From assembly GCA_947631305.1 (NCBI GenBank), contig CANRKV010000003.1, positions 1 to 33,072 of the forward strand: a stretch of DNA of 33,072 nt. Direction: 5' to 3'. Positions 1 to 10,694 of the stretch are shown here, one piece after another. The notes under the pieces are model-generated. The model was not told the origin of the DNA. It did no database searches and was given only the letters and a program-made list of their open reading frames with translations. The stretch's first letter is position 1, and the number at the start of each line of letters is the position of its first letter. The position numbers were made by a program, and so were the translations under genes. Source of the stretch: an uncultured Jeotgalicoccus sp. Its GTDB lineage: Bacteria > Bacillota > Bacilli > Staphylococcales > Salinicoccaceae.

Positions 1-137
1 TCGGCAACTTCCGATTTTATGTCATGTGCATTAAAATCTTCGGCAAACACATCTATGCATTTTTTGGCATATGGTGTCCACAGCTTATGAAAATCTAACA
101 GTGTCCCATCCTTATCGTATAAAAGTATACGGTCCAT
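1..137 (-). CDS. HAD-superfamily hydrolase, N-terminal fragment (runs off the window edge)
   Basis: Own translation from ATG at 137 (minus): MDRILLYDKDGTLLDFHKLWTPYAKKCIDVFAEDF...; DKDGTLLDF is the HAD motif I. Truncated by window start. Confidence 0.8.
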   Translation of the reverse strand, partial: MDRILLYDKDGTLLDFHKLWTPYAKKCIDVFAEDFNAHDIKSEVA

Positions 138-170
138 TAGTCACCCTCCACGAACCGGACGGGACTTTAT

Positions 171-1127
171 TTAAATTCCCGCCTGGTTCTTCTCCTGTAT
201 CGCTTCTATCATTGTATCAGTCATCTTGTCCAAATCAAAAGATGCTGTAAAGCCCCACTGGCGTTTTGCTTCGGATGCATCAATGCTGTCCGGCCAGCTT
301 GCTGCAATGCCCTGTCTGACAGGATCAACGTCGTAGCTGAGTTCAAAGTCAGGATAATGACGGCGGATTGATGCAGCCACCATTTCCGGTTCCAGACTCA
401 TATTCGTTACATTAAATGCATTACGGTTTTCAAGTTTCTCTCCATCCGCTTCCATCAGATCAATAATTGCCTGAATCGCATCGTCCATGTACATCATGTC
501 CATAAACATATCTTTGCCGATAAATGATGTGTACTTGCCGTTTTTAACCGCTTCGAAATAAATTTCTACAGCATAGTCCGTCGTGCCGCCGCCCGGTTCT
601 CTCACGTGTGAAATCAGCCCCGGGAAACGTACGCCGCGCGTATCCACTCCGAATTTCTCAAAGTAGTAATCGCACAGCAGTTCACCCGATACTTTGTTTA
701 CCCCGTACATCGTTGTCGGACGCTGAATTGTCGTCTGCGGTGTATTTACTTTCGGCGTTGTTGGACCAAACGCGCCGATTGAACTTGGTGTAAAGAACTG
801 CATGTTAAGAGTGCGTGCTGTTTCAAGCGCGTTAACCAGCCCGCCCATATTAATATTCCATGCAAGCATCGGATCTTTTTCACATGTTGCACTTAACAAT
901 GCAGCCAGGTGCATAATCGTATCTGCCTTAAATTCTTTAGCTGTGCGTTCCATTGCTGCGTAATCTGTAACATCTAAAATTTCGAAGGCCTTGCCTTCAA
1001 GCGGTGAATTCACAGGCTCTTTAATATCAGTCGGCAGAACGTTGTCCTCACCGTAAATTTCTCTTAATTTAACGGTTAACTCTGTTCCAATTTGCCCGAG
1101 CGCCCCTGTAACTATAATTCGTTCCAT
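171..1127 (-). CDS. NAD-dependent epimerase/dehydratase-family protein, probable L-threonine 3-dehydrogenase (SDR type)
   Basis: ORF 318 aa; [11 protein letters not shown] nucleotide-binding motif, YGVNKVSGE (YxxxK); immediately downstream of kbl, consistent with threonine catabolism. Confidence 0.85.
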   Translation of the reverse strand: MERIIVTGALGQIGTELTVKLREIYGEDNVLPTDIKEPVNSPLEGKAFEILDVTDYAAMERTAKEFKADTIMHLAALLSATCEKDPMLAWNINMGGLVNALETARTLNMQFFTPSSIGAFGPTTPKVNTPQTTIQRPTTMYGVNKVSGELLCDYYFEKFGVDTRGVRFPGLISHVREPGGGTTDYAVEIYFEAVKNGKYTSFIGKDMFMDMMYMDDAIQAIIDLMEADGEKLENRNAFNVTNMSLEPEMVAASIRRHYPDFELSYDVDPVRQGIAASWPDSIDASEAKRQWGFTASFDLDKMTDTMIEAIQEKNQAGI

Positions 1128-1159
1128 GATTGTTTCCCCTTATTCGAAAAGTTTATGTT

Positions 1160-2350
1160 TTAATTAATAATTCCCATTTCACGACCGACTTTAGCGTATA
1201 TTTCAAGCGCTTTGTCGAGCATTTCTTTCGTGTGTGCAGCTGTCGGCATATTTCTTACGCGTCCTGTACCTTTAGGTACTGTCGGGAAGACGATTGATTT
1301 TGCATATACGCCTTCTTCTTTCAGACGTTTTGAAAATTCCTGAGCTTTTTTCTCGTCACCGATAATACAAGGTGTAATCGGTGTTTCCGAGCTGCCGATT
1401 TCAAATCCTAAATCTTTCAGACCGGCTTTAAGATAGTCGCCGTTTTCCCAAAGTTTATCGTGCAGTTCAGTTGAAGCCATTAAAGTTTTAACCGCTTCAG
1501 TAATTGCTTTCGTATCTCCCGGAGTTAACGACGTCGAGAATAAGAACGGACGTGCCGCAACTTTCAGGTAATCGATTAAGTCCTGTGAACCGGCAACGTA
1601 ACCGCCGACAACACCGATTGCTTTCGATAAAGTCCCCATTTGAAGATCGATTTCTTTTTCCAGACCGAAATGTTTAACTGTACCGGCACCTTTGCCCATT
1701 ACACCTGAACCGTGTGCGTCATCGACATATGTGATTAAGTCGAACTCTTTTGCGATCTCAACGATTTCAGGCAGTTTCGCAACATCGCCGTCCATTGAGA
1801 ATACACCGTCTGTAATGTACATTACTTTTTTATAGAGACCTGATTCCACTGCTTCTTTTGCTTTGGCACGGAGATCTTCCATATCCGAATGGTTTACACG
1901 GATAATTTTAGCGCGTGATAAACGGCAGCCGTCAATGATTGATGCGTGGTTTAATTCGTCAGATAAAATTGCATCTTCTTTATTCATGACACCTTGGATT
2001 GCTGCCATATTACAGTTGAAACCTGATTGGAAAGCAACCGCTGCTTCAGTTCCTTTGAATTCTGCAAGCGTGTTTTCCAGTTCCACGTGAAGATCCAGTG
2101 TACCGTTGATTGTACGTACCGCACCTGCGCCGACACCGTGTGATTTAATTGCTTCTATTGCCGCTTCTTTTAATTTTTCATCCGTTGCAAGACCTAAATA
2201 GTTATTCGAAGATAAGTTAATTAAACTCTTGCCCGCTACTGTTATTTCAGGACCGTTTGCACCTTCTACTACATCTATTTCATTGTATAAGCCGTTGTCT
2301 TTCAAATACTCTAAATTCGATTGTAAATACTGTTCTAATTTTTGTGACAT
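1160..2350 (-). CDS. kbl: Glycine C-acetyltransferase / 2-amino-3-ketobutyrate CoA ligase
   Basis: ORF 396 aa; class II PLP aminotransferase with [19 protein letters not shown] and [13 protein letters not shown] motifs; next to threonine dehydrogenase-like gene. Confidence 0.92.
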   Translation of the reverse strand: MSQKLEQYLQSNLEYLKDNGLYNEIDVVEGANGPEITVAGKSLINLSSNNYLGLATDEKLKEAAIEAIKSHGVGAGAVRTINGTLDLHVELENTLAEFKGTEAAVAFQSGFNCNMAAIQGVMNKEDAILSDELNHASIIDGCRLSRAKIIRVNHSDMEDLRAKAKEAVESGLYKKVMYITDGVFSMDGDVAKLPEIVEIAKEFDLITYVDDAHGSGVMGKGAGTVKHFGLEKEIDLQMGTLSKAIGVVGGYVAGSQDLIDYLKVAARPFLFSTSLTPGDTKAITEAVKTLMASTELHDKLWENGDYLKAGLKDLGFEIGSSETPITPCIIGDEKKAQEFSKRLKEEGVYAKSIVFPTVPKGTGRVRNMPTAAHTKEMLDKALEIYAKVGREMGIIN

Positions 2351-2383
2351 ATACGTCCCCTCCTTACTTTGTATTTTAGCATA

Positions 2384-2398
2384 TCTAAGCGCTTTCTT
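2384..2398 (-). promoter_or_regulatory. Candidate catabolite-responsive (cre-like) site in the kbl promoter
   Basis: Minus strand AAGAAAGCGCTTAGA; two mismatches to cre consensus WTGNAANCGNWNNCW; sits upstream of an extended -10 TGCTAAAAT (about 2373-2381). Confidence 0.35.
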
Positions 2399-2446
2399 TG
2401 AGCGATATACAATAGTTTATATTGTTGTAATTTTCTCACTTTTAAG

Positions 2447-2465
2447 CGGTTTATATTTTAAACCG
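2447..2465. promoter_or_regulatory. Perfect 7-bp inverted repeat, possible operator upstream of the M20 cluster
   Basis: CGGTTTA-tattt-TAAACCG, about 13 bp upstream of a -10-like TAATAT (2478-2483); no good -35 present. Confidence 0.4.
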
Positions 2466-2513
2466 GGGCGCGCTCTGATAATATGAATAGAAAATAGTTA
2501 TGGAGGTTCAATC

Positions 2514-3701
2514 ATGAGTATTAAAGATATCGCATCATTAAAACTTCCCGAGATGGTTACGAACAGAAGACATATGCACATGCATCCGGAAGTATCATTT
2601 ACAGAGAAAGAAACGTACCAGTTTATTTTAGGTAAGCTGAAGCAGCATCCTGAATTAAACATTCGTGAAAACGTCGGCAGAAACGATGACAACGAAGGTG
2701 CCGGTATCGTTGCTTCTATTGGCTCAGGCAGCCCGCACATTGCTGTTCGTGCTGATTTTGACGCACTCCCGATTGAAGACCAGAAAGATGTCCCTTATAA
2801 ATCGAAAAATCCGGGGGCTATGCACGCTTGCGGTCACGATGGTCATACGAGTACCCTTTTAGGTCTTGTGGACGCTGTAGTGGCTAATAAGGACAATTTA
2901 AGCGGTACTGTATCATTTATCTTCCAGTACGGTGAAGAAGAACAGCCGGGCGGCGCCAAAGCTATGGTTGAGGACAATGCACTCGAGGGTGTCGATAAAG
3001 TATACGGCCAGCATTACTGGAGTCAGTTTGATACGCATGAAGTCCAGACAACAGCAGGCGCAATGATAGCAAGCCCAGACGGTTTCTACATTACGCTCCA
3101 GGGTTCAGGCGGACACGCAGCTTACCCCAATTTAACGGTCGATCCTATCGTCATCGCTGCAGAACTGATTACCAACCTGCAGACTGCAGTCTCCCGTCAG
3201 ATTTCACCGATTGATAATGCTGTCGTTACTGTCGGCAGTGTGCGCGGCGGAGATGCATTTAATGTTATTCCCGATACCGTCAGAATCATCGGTACTGTGC
3301 GCACGTTCAAGCAGGAAGTTAAAGAAAAAATATATGAAATATTTAAAAACGAAGTGGAATATACTACTAAAAAACGCGGTGCGACTGCCAATATGAAATA
3401 TACATTCGGCTACCCCGCTGTAATCAATCACGCCGAAGAAGCTGAAGTTATTGCAGATGCTGCAAAAGAACTGGGTCTCCCGTTCAAAGAAGCAGACCCT
3501 TTAATGATCGGCGAAGATTTCTCCTATTACATTTTAGATAAGCCCGGTGCGTTTTTCTATACGGGTACAGGGAACGAGGACAAGAAAACGACACCTGCAC
3601 ATCATACCGATATGTTTGATATCGATGAAGATGCAATGGAAACCGCACTGATGATGTTTATGAAAATCTTAGAAAAAGAAGCGGTGATTAAATGGACGTA
3701 A
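2514..3701 (+). CDS. M20-family metallo-amidohydrolase (hippurate hydrolase / N-acyl-amino-acid amidohydrolase type), paralog 1
   Basis: ORF 395 aa; RADFDALPI, HACGHDGHT, GEEEQPGG, GEDFSYY motifs; RBS GGAGGT upstream. Confidence 0.93.
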   Translation: MSIKDIASLKLPEMVTNRRHMHMHPEVSFTEKETYQFILGKLKQHPELNIRENVGRNDDNEGAGIVASIGSGSPHIAVRADFDALPIEDQKDVPYKSKNPGAMHACGHDGHTSTLLGLVDAVVANKDNLSGTVSFIFQYGEEEQPGGAKAMVEDNALEGVDKVYGQHYWSQFDTHEVQTTAGAMIASPDGFYITLQGSGGHAAYPNLTVDPIVIAAELITNLQTAVSRQISPIDNAVVTVGSVRGGDAFNVIPDTVRIIGTVRTFKQEVKEKIYEIFKNEVEYTTKKRGATANMKYTFGYPAVINHAEEAEVIADAAKELGLPFKEADPLMIGEDFSYYILDKPGAFFYTGTGNEDKKTTPAHHTDMFDIDEDAMETALMMFMKILEKEAVIKWT

Positions 3702-4879
3702 AATCACTTGAGTCAGCAGTGAATAATCAGTTCGGCGAAATGGTCCAGCTCCGCAGACATCTTCACATGTACCCGGAACTGTCGTTTAAAGAAGTTCATA
3801 CTCCCGCTTATATCGCTGATTATCTGCGCAGTCTCGACATCGATGTACAGGAAGGCGTCGGCGGACGCGGCGTGGTCGGCAGACTGATTGTGGATGAGTC
3901 GCTTCCAACAATCGCATTAAGAGCAGATTTCGACGCGCTCCCGATTCAGGATTTAAAAGATACGCCGTATAAATCAACGGTTCCCGGTGTGATGCACGCT
4001 TGCGGGCACGATGCCCACACAGCAATTGTACTCACTGCCGCTAAAATTCTGAGCGGTATGAAGGACGAACTGAAAGGCAATATCGTCTTTATTCATCAGC
4101 ACGCAGAAGAAGTTGATCCGGGCGGTGCGATTCAGATGATTGCTGACGGCTGTCTCGACGGCGTAGATGCTATTTTCGGCCAGCACGTCTCAACGTCACT
4201 CGACGTCGGCAAGATCGGCTATAAATACGGCACAGCGACGGGGATACCCGATGACTTTACAATTACGTTAAAAGGCCGCGGCGGCCACGCTTCACGTCCG
4301 CATGACACAATCGATCCCGTCGCGGCAGGCATTGCGCTCTGCAATCAGCTCCAGTACGCTGTGACGAGGCGTACGAATGCAATGGATTCTGTCGTATTAT
4401 CCATCACGATGTTCGACGCCGGCAATCAGCATAATGTTATTCCGGATGAAGTGACTATCGGCGGAACAATCCGCACATTTAATCACGACATGCAGGACTT
4501 GATGATTAAAGAACTCAACCGGACGCTTGAAGGGCTCGTTACTACGACCCGCGTCTCGTATACACTCGACTATATGAAAGGTTATCCGCCTGTAGTCAAC
4601 GACGATGAAATGACAGATATCGTTGTCGAAAGTGCGGAAAGAGTTTCGACTGTTAATGAAACAATCAGACTTGAACCGGATCTCGGCGGCGAAGATTTTT
4701 CTTACTATCTGCAGCGCGTTCCGGGCACATTCTTTTATACAGGTGTTAAAAACTCAAGTTTCAAAGCAGATTTCCCTCACCACCACGCCCATTTTGATAT
4801 CGATGAAAAAGGGATGGTCAACGCAGTAAACGTTATGCTGGAATCTGTATTTACGTATTTAGAAAAGGAGTCCCGATAA
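3692..4879 (+). CDS. M20-family metallo-amidohydrolase, paralog 2
   Basis: ORF 395 aa; RADFDALPI, HACGHDAHT, HAEEVDPGG, GGEDFSYY; start overlaps the end of the preceding ORF by 10 nt. Confidence 0.93.
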   Translation: MDVKSLESAVNNQFGEMVQLRRHLHMYPELSFKEVHTPAYIADYLRSLDIDVQEGVGGRGVVGRLIVDESLPTIALRADFDALPIQDLKDTPYKSTVPGVMHACGHDAHTAIVLTAAKILSGMKDELKGNIVFIHQHAEEVDPGGAIQMIADGCLDGVDAIFGQHVSTSLDVGKIGYKYGTATGIPDDFTITLKGRGGHASRPHDTIDPVAAGIALCNQLQYAVTRRTNAMDSVVLSITMFDAGNQHNVIPDEVTIGGTIRTFNHDMQDLMIKELNRTLEGLVTTTRVSYTLDYMKGYPPVVNDDEMTDIVVESAERVSTVNETIRLEPDLGGEDFSYYLQRVPGTFFYTGVKNSSFKADFPHHHAHFDIDEKGMVNAVNVMLESVFTYLEKESR

Positions 4880-6051
4880 TGGATATAAAACAACTAATAA
4901 ATGAACACTATGATTCTATGGTGGAACTTCGCAGATATATGCATCAGCATCCTGAAATATCCTTCCAGGAAATGAATACAAAAAAATGGATTTACGACCA
5001 GATAAAAGACCTCGGTCTGGATATCAGGCAGGATGTAGGCGGTAATGGTATCGTTGCACGCCTGCAGGTCAATGATGATTTTGACACGGTGGCACTGCGC
5101 GCGGATTTTGATGCACTGCCGATTCACGATGAAAAAGACGTACCGTACAAATCGAAAACTCCCGGCGTAATGCATGCATGCGGACACGATGCACATACGG
5201 CTATGCTGATTACGATGGCTAAAATTTTATCGGCTCATAAAGAAGAATTGCCGGTCAACGTCGTATTTTTACATCAGCATGCTGAAGAGCTGCTGCCAGG
5301 CGGTGCCAAAGCAATGATTGAAGACGGCGCGCTCGACGATGTCGACTATGTATTCGGCACTCACGTTTCAACTAAGTTCCCTGTCGGAACGATTAAATAT
5401 AACTACGATACGATGTATGCGAACGCAGACTCGTTTAAAATAACTGTAAACGGACTCGGCGGCCATGGTGCGACACCGCAGGTCACTCATGACCCGATTA
5501 TCGCTTCTGCGTCACTGATTCAGCAAATACAGACAATTGTGTCCCGTTCTGTGAGTCCTCTGGATTCAGCAGTAGTGACACTCGGCGCGTATAATGCCGG
5601 TACAGTATTTAATGTTATTCCGGGCAAGGCCGAGCTAAAAGGCACATTCAGAACTTATACACAGGAAGTAAGAGATATAGTTGCCAAGCGTCTTGAACAG
5701 ATATGCTTAGGCATCAGCGCAAGTTTCAATGTCAATGCTGACCTTGAGATTATGTACGGTTATCCATCGATGAAAAACGATCACGCCCTTCTCGACTACG
5801 TTGTTGATAACGTCAGAGAAGATGCGGCATTCGTTTCAGGTGTTGAAGAAGTCGGACCTGCAATGGGCGGAGAAGATTTCTCCTACTTTATTCAGGAAAA
5901 ACCAGGCTGTTATTTCTACACCGGCGTCAGCAACAGTGAGAAAAAAGCTGATATCCCGCATCATCATCCTATGTTCGATATCGATGAAGACGGTATGAAA
6001 ACCGGTGTTGAAACACTCTTAAAAGCAGTTGTAAATTTCGATAAAAGATAA
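4879..6051 (+). CDS. M20-family metallo-amidohydrolase, paralog 3
   Basis: ORF 390 aa; RADFDALPI, HACGHDAHT, HAEELLPGG, GGEDFSYF; TAATG overlap with preceding stop. Confidence 0.93.
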   Translation: MDIKQLINEHYDSMVELRRYMHQHPEISFQEMNTKKWIYDQIKDLGLDIRQDVGGNGIVARLQVNDDFDTVALRADFDALPIHDEKDVPYKSKTPGVMHACGHDAHTAMLITMAKILSAHKEELPVNVVFLHQHAEELLPGGAKAMIEDGALDDVDYVFGTHVSTKFPVGTIKYNYDTMYANADSFKITVNGLGGHGATPQVTHDPIIASASLIQQIQTIVSRSVSPLDSAVVTLGAYNAGTVFNVIPGKAELKGTFRTYTQEVRDIVAKRLEQICLGISASFNVNADLEIMYGYPSMKNDHALLDYVVDNVREDAAFVSGVEEVGPAMGGEDFSYFIQEKPGCYFYTGVSNSEKKADIPHHHPMFDIDEDGMKTGVETLLKAVVNFDKR

Positions 6052-6070
6052 TATTAAAAATAAGCACAAA

Positions 6071-6102
6071 AAAAGAGCTGAGATAAAAATCTCAGCTCTT
6101 TT
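6071..6102. terminator. Bidirectional intrinsic terminator between convergent M20 cluster and tuf
   Basis: Perfect 14-bp stem AAAAGAGCTGAGAT / ATCTCAGCTCTTTT with AAAA loop; A-run on one side and T-run on the other. Confidence 0.92.
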
Positions 6103-6131
6103 TATTTATAGTTATAACGATTCAAAAATTA

Positions 6132-7316
6132 TTATTTTTGGATTGTAGTTACAACGCCTGATCCTACAGTACGTCCACCTTCGCGGATTGAGAAACGAGT
6201 ACCGTCTTCAATAGCGATTGGTGAAATAAGTTCTACTGTCATTTCAATGTTGTCACCAGGCATAACCATTTCAGTTCCTTCTGGTAAGTTACATACACCA
6301 GTTACGTCCGTTGTACGGAAGTAGAACTGTGGGCGGTAGTTAGTGAAGAATGGAGTGTGACGTCCACCCTCTTCTTTTGATAGCACATAAACATCAGCAG
6401 TGAAGTTTGTGTGTGGTGTGATTGATCCTGGAGCAGCTAAAACCTGTCCACGCTGGATGTCTTCACGTGCAACACCACGTAAAAGAGCACCGATGTTATC
6501 ACCAGCTTCAGCGTAATCAAGAAGCTTACGGAACATTTCAACACCTGTAACAGTTGTTTTCTTAGAGTCAACAAGACCGATGATTTCGATTTCTTCGCCG
6601 ACTTTAACTTGTCCACGCTCAACACGTCCTGTAGCAACAGTACCACGGCCAGTGATTGAGAATACATCCTCAACAGGCATCATGAATGGCTTGTCAGAAT
6701 CGCGTTCTGGAGTAGGGATATACTCATCAACAGCGTTCATAAGGTCAAGAATTTTTTGTTCGTACTCTTCGTCGCCTTCAAGAGCTTTAAGAGCTGAACC
6801 AGAGATTACTGGAACGTCGTCGCCAGGGAAGTCATACTCAGAAAGTAATTCACGAACTTCCATTTCAACTAATTCAAGTAGTTCTTCGTCGTCTACCATG
6901 TCAACTTTGTTTAAGAATACAACAAGTGCAGGTACACCTACGTTACGTGAAAGCAGGATGTGCTCACGAGTTTGTGGCATTGGGCCATCAGCAGCAGATA
7001 CTACTAAGATTCCGCCGTCCATTTGTGCAGCACCAGTGATCATGTTTTTAACATAGTCAGCGTGTCCTGGGCAGTCTACGTGTGCGTAGTGACGTTTTTC
7101 AGTTTCGTACTCGATGTGAGACGTGTTAATAGTAATACCACGCTCTTTTTCTTCAGGTGCGTTGTCTACCATGTCGTAGCTTTGTGCTTCTCCGCCACCG
7201 TGTTTAGATAATACAGTCGCAATAGCAGCTGTTAAAGTTGTTTTACCGTGGTCAACGTGACCAATAGTACCAATGTTGGCATGCGTTTTAGAACGGTCAA
7301 ATTTTTCTTTACCCAT
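6132..7316 (-). CDS. tuf: Elongation factor Tu
   Basis: ORF 394 aa; [39 protein letters not shown]. Confidence 0.99.
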   Translation of the reverse strand: MGKEKFDRSKTHANIGTIGHVDHGKTTLTAAIATVLSKHGGGEAQSYDMVDNAPEEKERGITINTSHIEYETEKRHYAHVDCPGHADYVKNMITGAAQMDGGILVVSAADGPMPQTREHILLSRNVGVPALVVFLNKVDMVDDEELLELVEMEVRELLSEYDFPGDDVPVISGSALKALEGDEEYEQKILDLMNAVDEYIPTPERDSDKPFMMPVEDVFSITGRGTVATGRVERGQVKVGEEIEIIGLVDSKKTTVTGVEMFRKLLDYAEAGDNIGALLRGVAREDIQRGQVLAAPGSITPHTNFTADVYVLSKEEGGRHTPFFTNYRPQFYFRTTDVTGVCNLPEGTEMVMPGDNIEMTVELISPIAIEDGTRFSIREGGRTVGSGVVTTIQK

Positions 7317-7363
7317 TGTAAAATACCTCTCCTTATATAGAACATTATTTTTTATTTAAAATC

Positions 7364-7387
7364 CGAGAGCGGGATATACCCGTCTCG
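7364..7387 (-). other. GC-rich hairpin in the tuf 5' leader
   Basis: Minus RNA CGAGA-CGGG-UAUAU-CCCG-C-UCUCG, between fusA stop and tuf start; possible promoter TTGATT-17-TATAAG just upstream. Confidence 0.5.
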
Positions 7388-7442
7388 AAGTCTTTCTTAC
7401 AACACTTATATAGCATTTATTCTAAAAAATCAAGTATATGAA

Positions 7443-9524
7443 TTAAGCACCTGTATTTTTCTTGATGATTTCTTCAGATACTGATTTAGGAACCTGCTCG
7501 TAGTGGTCGAATACCATTGAATAAGTACCGCGACCTTGAGTGTTTGAACGTAATGACGTTGCGTATCCGAACATTTCAGAAAGTGGAACGAATGCGTTAA
7601 CGACTTGAGCGTTACCGCGAGCGTTCATACCATCTACACGTCCGCGACGGCTTGTTACGTCACCCATGATGTCACCTAAATATTCTTCAGGCATAACGAT
7701 TTCAACTTTCATCATTGGCTCCAGAAGAACTGCTTTACAAACTTTAGCAGCTTCTTTCAGTGCAAGTGATGCAGCGACTTTAAACGCCATCTCAGATGAA
7801 TCGACATCGTGGTATGAACCATCGTAAAGTCTAGCCTTAACGTCAACTAATGGATAGCCGGCAAGTACACCGTTTTCCATTGAATCTCTAAGTCCAGCTT
7901 CTACGGATGGAATATATTCACGTGGAACTACCCCGCCGACGATACCGTTTTCGAATTCGAAACCAGCACCTTGTTCGTTTGGAGTAAATTCAATGTGAAC
8001 GTCACCGAACTGACCGCGACCACCAGATTGGCGGGCGAATTTACCTTGTACCTTGGCAGGCACTGTAAATGTTTCACGGTAAGATACCATTGGCGCACCA
8101 ACGTTACATTCAACTTTGAATTCACGTTTCATGCGGTCAACAAGTACGTCCAGGTGAAGCTCACCCATACCGCCGATAATAACCTGTCCAGTTTCCTGGT
8201 CAGTACGGGCAGTGAACGTCGGGTCTTCTTCTTGCAATTTAACAAGTGCAGTCGTTAACTTGTCCTGGTCGCCTTTAGACTTCGGCTCAACCGATAAGTG
8301 AATAACCGGTTCAGGGAATTCCATAGACTCAAGGATTACGTTAAGTTTCTCTTGTGTAAGAGTGTCACCTGTACCAGTGTCTTTAAGACCTACTGCAGCA
8401 GCGATATCGCCTGAGTAAACAGTTGCGATTTCTTCACGTGAGTTAGCGTGCATCTGTAAGATACGGCCAACACGTTCACGTTTGCCTTTAGTAGTGTTCT
8501 GAACGTAAGAACCAGCATCAAGTGTACCTGAGTACACACGGAAGAAAGTAAGTTTACCAACGAATGGATCTGTCATTACTTTAAACGCTAATGCTGCAAA
8601 CGGCTCAGAATCATCTGGTTTTGCAATATATTCTTCTTCTTCATTATCCACTTTATGACCGACAATCGGTTTAACGTCTAATGGAGATGGAAGGTAATCT
8701 ACTACTGCGTTAAGCAGTAATTGAACACCTTTGTTTTTAAATGCAGTACCACATAGTGCAGGGTAGAACTCAACATCACAAGTCGCTTTACGAATTGCTG
8801 CTTTAAGCTCTTCTACAGAGAATTCTTCTCCACCGAGGTATTTTTCCATAACGTCTTCATTAACGTCAGCTAAACCTTCGATTAGAGCTTCTCTTGCTTC
8901 TACAGCTCTCTCCATGTGCTCTTCAGGAATTTCAACTGTTTCAATATCAGTTCCTAAATCGTTTCCGTAAAGGTGTGCTTTCATTTCTACAAGATCAATG
9001 ATCCCTGAGAAATTATCTTCAGCACCAATTGGAATTTGTACCGGGTGTGTATTTGCTTGTAAACGGTCTCTGATAGTACCTACTGAATACTGGAAGTCAG
9101 CACCAATTTTGTCCATTTTGTTTACGAATACAAGTCTTGGAACGCCGTATGTCGTCGCTTGACGCCATACTGTTTCTGTTTGTGGCTCAACACCTGATTG
9201 TGCATCAAGTACAGTAACCGCACTATCAAGTACACGTAATGAACGCTCAACTTCAACAGTGAAGTCTACGTGTCCAGGTGTATCGATAATGTTTACACGG
9301 TGGTTGTCCCACTCGGCTGTTGTTGCAGCAGATGTGATCGTGATTCCACGTTCCTGCTCCTGCTCCATCCAGTCCATTTGTGATGCACCTTCGTGCGTTT
9401 CACCAAGTTTGTGGATACGTCCTGTGTAATAAAGAATACGTTCAGTAGTCGTAGTTTTACCTGCATCGATGTGAGCCATGATACCGATATTACGAGTATT
9501 TTCTAAAGTGAATGGTCTTGCCAT
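7443..9524 (-). CDS. fusA: Elongation factor G
   Basis: ORF 693 aa; [49 protein letters not shown]. Confidence 0.99.
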   Translation of the reverse strand: MARPFTLENTRNIGIMAHIDAGKTTTTERILYYTGRIHKLGETHEGASQMDWMEQEQERGITITSAATTAEWDNHRVNIIDTPGHVDFTVEVERSLRVLDSAVTVLDAQSGVEPQTETVWRQATTYGVPRLVFVNKMDKIGADFQYSVGTIRDRLQANTHPVQIPIGAEDNFSGIIDLVEMKAHLYGNDLGTDIETVEIPEEHMERAVEAREALIEGLADVNEDVMEKYLGGEEFSVEELKAAIRKATCDVEFYPALCGTAFKNKGVQLLLNAVVDYLPSPLDVKPIVGHKVDNEEEEYIAKPDDSEPFAALAFKVMTDPFVGKLTFFRVYSGTLDAGSYVQNTTKGKRERVGRILQMHANSREEIATVYSGDIAAAVGLKDTGTGDTLTQEKLNVILESMEFPEPVIHLSVEPKSKGDQDKLTTALVKLQEEDPTFTARTDQETGQVIIGGMGELHLDVLVDRMKREFKVECNVGAPMVSYRETFTVPAKVQGKFARQSGGRGQFGDVHIEFTPNEQGAGFEFENGIVGGVVPREYIPSVEAGLRDSMENGVLAGYPLVDVKARLYDGSYHDVDSSEMAFKVAASLALKEAAKVCKAVLLEPMMKVEIVMPEEYLGDIMGDVTSRRGRVDGMNARGNAQVVNAFVPLSEMFGYATSLRSNTQGRGTYSMVFDHYEQVPKSVSEEIIKKNTGA

Positions 9525-9583
9525 GAGTATTCTTTTCTCCTTCCAGGTATGGATTAGATTTAAATACTAAAGGGCAAAGCATC

Positions 9584-10054
9584 CTACCAGCGGTAGTGTG
9601 CAAATGCTCTGTTAGCTTCAGCCATTTTATGACTTTCTTCGCGTTTCTTAACTGCTCCACCTGTGTTGTTTGCAGCATCAAGAATTTCGTTAGCTAATCT
9701 TTCTTCCATTGTCTTTTCCCCACGCAGACGTGCGTAGTTCACAAGCCAACGTAAGCTGAGAGTAGTACGTCGTTCTGGACGAACTTCAACCGGTACTTGG
9801 TAGTTTGACCCACCAACACGGCGTGCTTTAACTTCAAGAAGTGGCATAATGTTTTCAATTGCTTCGTCAAAAACCTCCATAGCATCTTTACCAGAGCGTT
9901 CTTGTACTAGATCAAATGCGTTATAAAGAATTTTTTGCGAAGTTCCTCGTTTACCGTCGATCATCATCTTGTTGATGAGTTTAGTCACAAGCTTAGAGTT
10001 GTGAATAGGATCCGGCAATACATCTCTTTTTGGTACTGGACCTTTACGTGGCAT
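9584..10054 (-). CDS. rpsG: 30S ribosomal protein S7
   Basis: ORF 156 aa; [31 protein letters not shown]; str operon position. Confidence 0.99.
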   Translation of the reverse strand: MPRKGPVPKRDVLPDPIHNSKLVTKLINKMMIDGKRGTSQKILYNAFDLVQERSGKDAMEVFDEAIENIMPLLEVKARRVGGSNYQVPVEVRPERRTTLSLRWLVNYARLRGEKTMEERLANEILDAANNTGGAVKKREESHKMAEANRAFAHYRW

Positions 10055-10123
10055 AATTATCCTCCTTCCAATTTTTATTTTATCATTTTTTTAATTTGCT
10101 TGTTAATCTAAAGAGAACGGATA

Positions 10124-10543
10124 TTACTTGTCGCCTTTAGGTTTTTTAGCACCGTAATGTGAACGGCTTTGTCTGCGTCCTTCAACACCTGAAGTATCAA
10201 GCGCACCACGAACTACGTGATAACGTACCCCCGGTAAGTCTTTAACTCGTCCTCCGCGGATAAGTACAACACTATGTTCTTGCAGGTTGTGACCAATCCC
10301 AGGAATATACGCGTTCACTTCAATGTTATTTGACAATCTCACACGTGCATATTTACGTAGAGCAGAGTTTGGTTTTTTAGGAGTCATAGTACCTACACGT
10401 GTACAAACACCGCGTTTTTGTGGCGCAGCGTCAGTAGTAACGCGTTTCTTAAGACTGTTAAACCCTCTGTTCAATGCAGGCGATGCAGATTTTTGTGATT
10501 TAGTACTGCGTGACTTTCTGATTAACTGATTAATAGTTGGCAT
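10124..10543 (-). CDS. rpsL: 30S ribosomal protein S12
   Basis: [12 protein letters not shown]...[19 protein letters not shown]; internal ATG at 10543 preceded by AGAGGAGG preferred over the 10594 start in the ORF track. Confidence 0.97.
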   Translation of the reverse strand: MPTINQLIRKSRSTKSQKSASPALNRGFNSLKKRVTTDAAPQKRGVCTRVGTMTPKKPNSALRKYARVRLSNNIEVNAYIPGIGHNLQEHSVVLIRGGRVKDLPGVRYHVVRGALDTSGVEGRRQSRSHYGAKKPKGDK

Positions 10544-10605
10544 AATCGAATATCCTCCTCTCGTTTTCTTAATCCACACATCCAGGTGGTTCATTTTTAG
10601 AGTAT

Positions 10606-10633
10606 AAAAAATCTGTAAGATCTAAATCTTACA
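10606..10633 (-). terminator. Intrinsic terminator/attenuator in the rpsL (str operon) leader
   Basis: Minus RNA UGUAAGAU-UUAG-AUCUUACA-GA-UUUUUU: perfect 8-bp stem, tetraloop, six-U tract, between the str promoter and rpsL. Confidence 0.75.
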
Positions 10634-10679
10634 CAAAATACACTTTGTCTCCTTTATGATCAGGCACAAAGTCCCTCAT
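10629..10679 (-). CDS. Possible leader peptide MRDFVPDHKGDKVYFV ending in the attenuator stem
   Basis: Minus ATG AGG GAC TTT GTG CCT GAT CAT AAA GGA GAC AAA GTG TAT TTT GTG TAA; only weak RBS (AAGG) and a very short predicted 5' UTR, so translation is uncertain. Confidence 0.3.
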   Translation of the reverse strand: MRDFVPDHKGDKVYFV

Positions 10680-10694
10680 AAAGTAACCTTAACT

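Noticed and set aside
6580-7056. 158-aa ORF antisense to tuf
   Set aside because: Low-complexity Ser/Thr-rich product, fully antisense to a strongly conserved gene; typical shadow ORF.
10124-10543. Possible streptomycin-resistance substitutions in rpsL
   Set aside because: The [11 protein letters not shown] and [10 protein letters not shown] segments have the usual lysines; no known resistance change seen.
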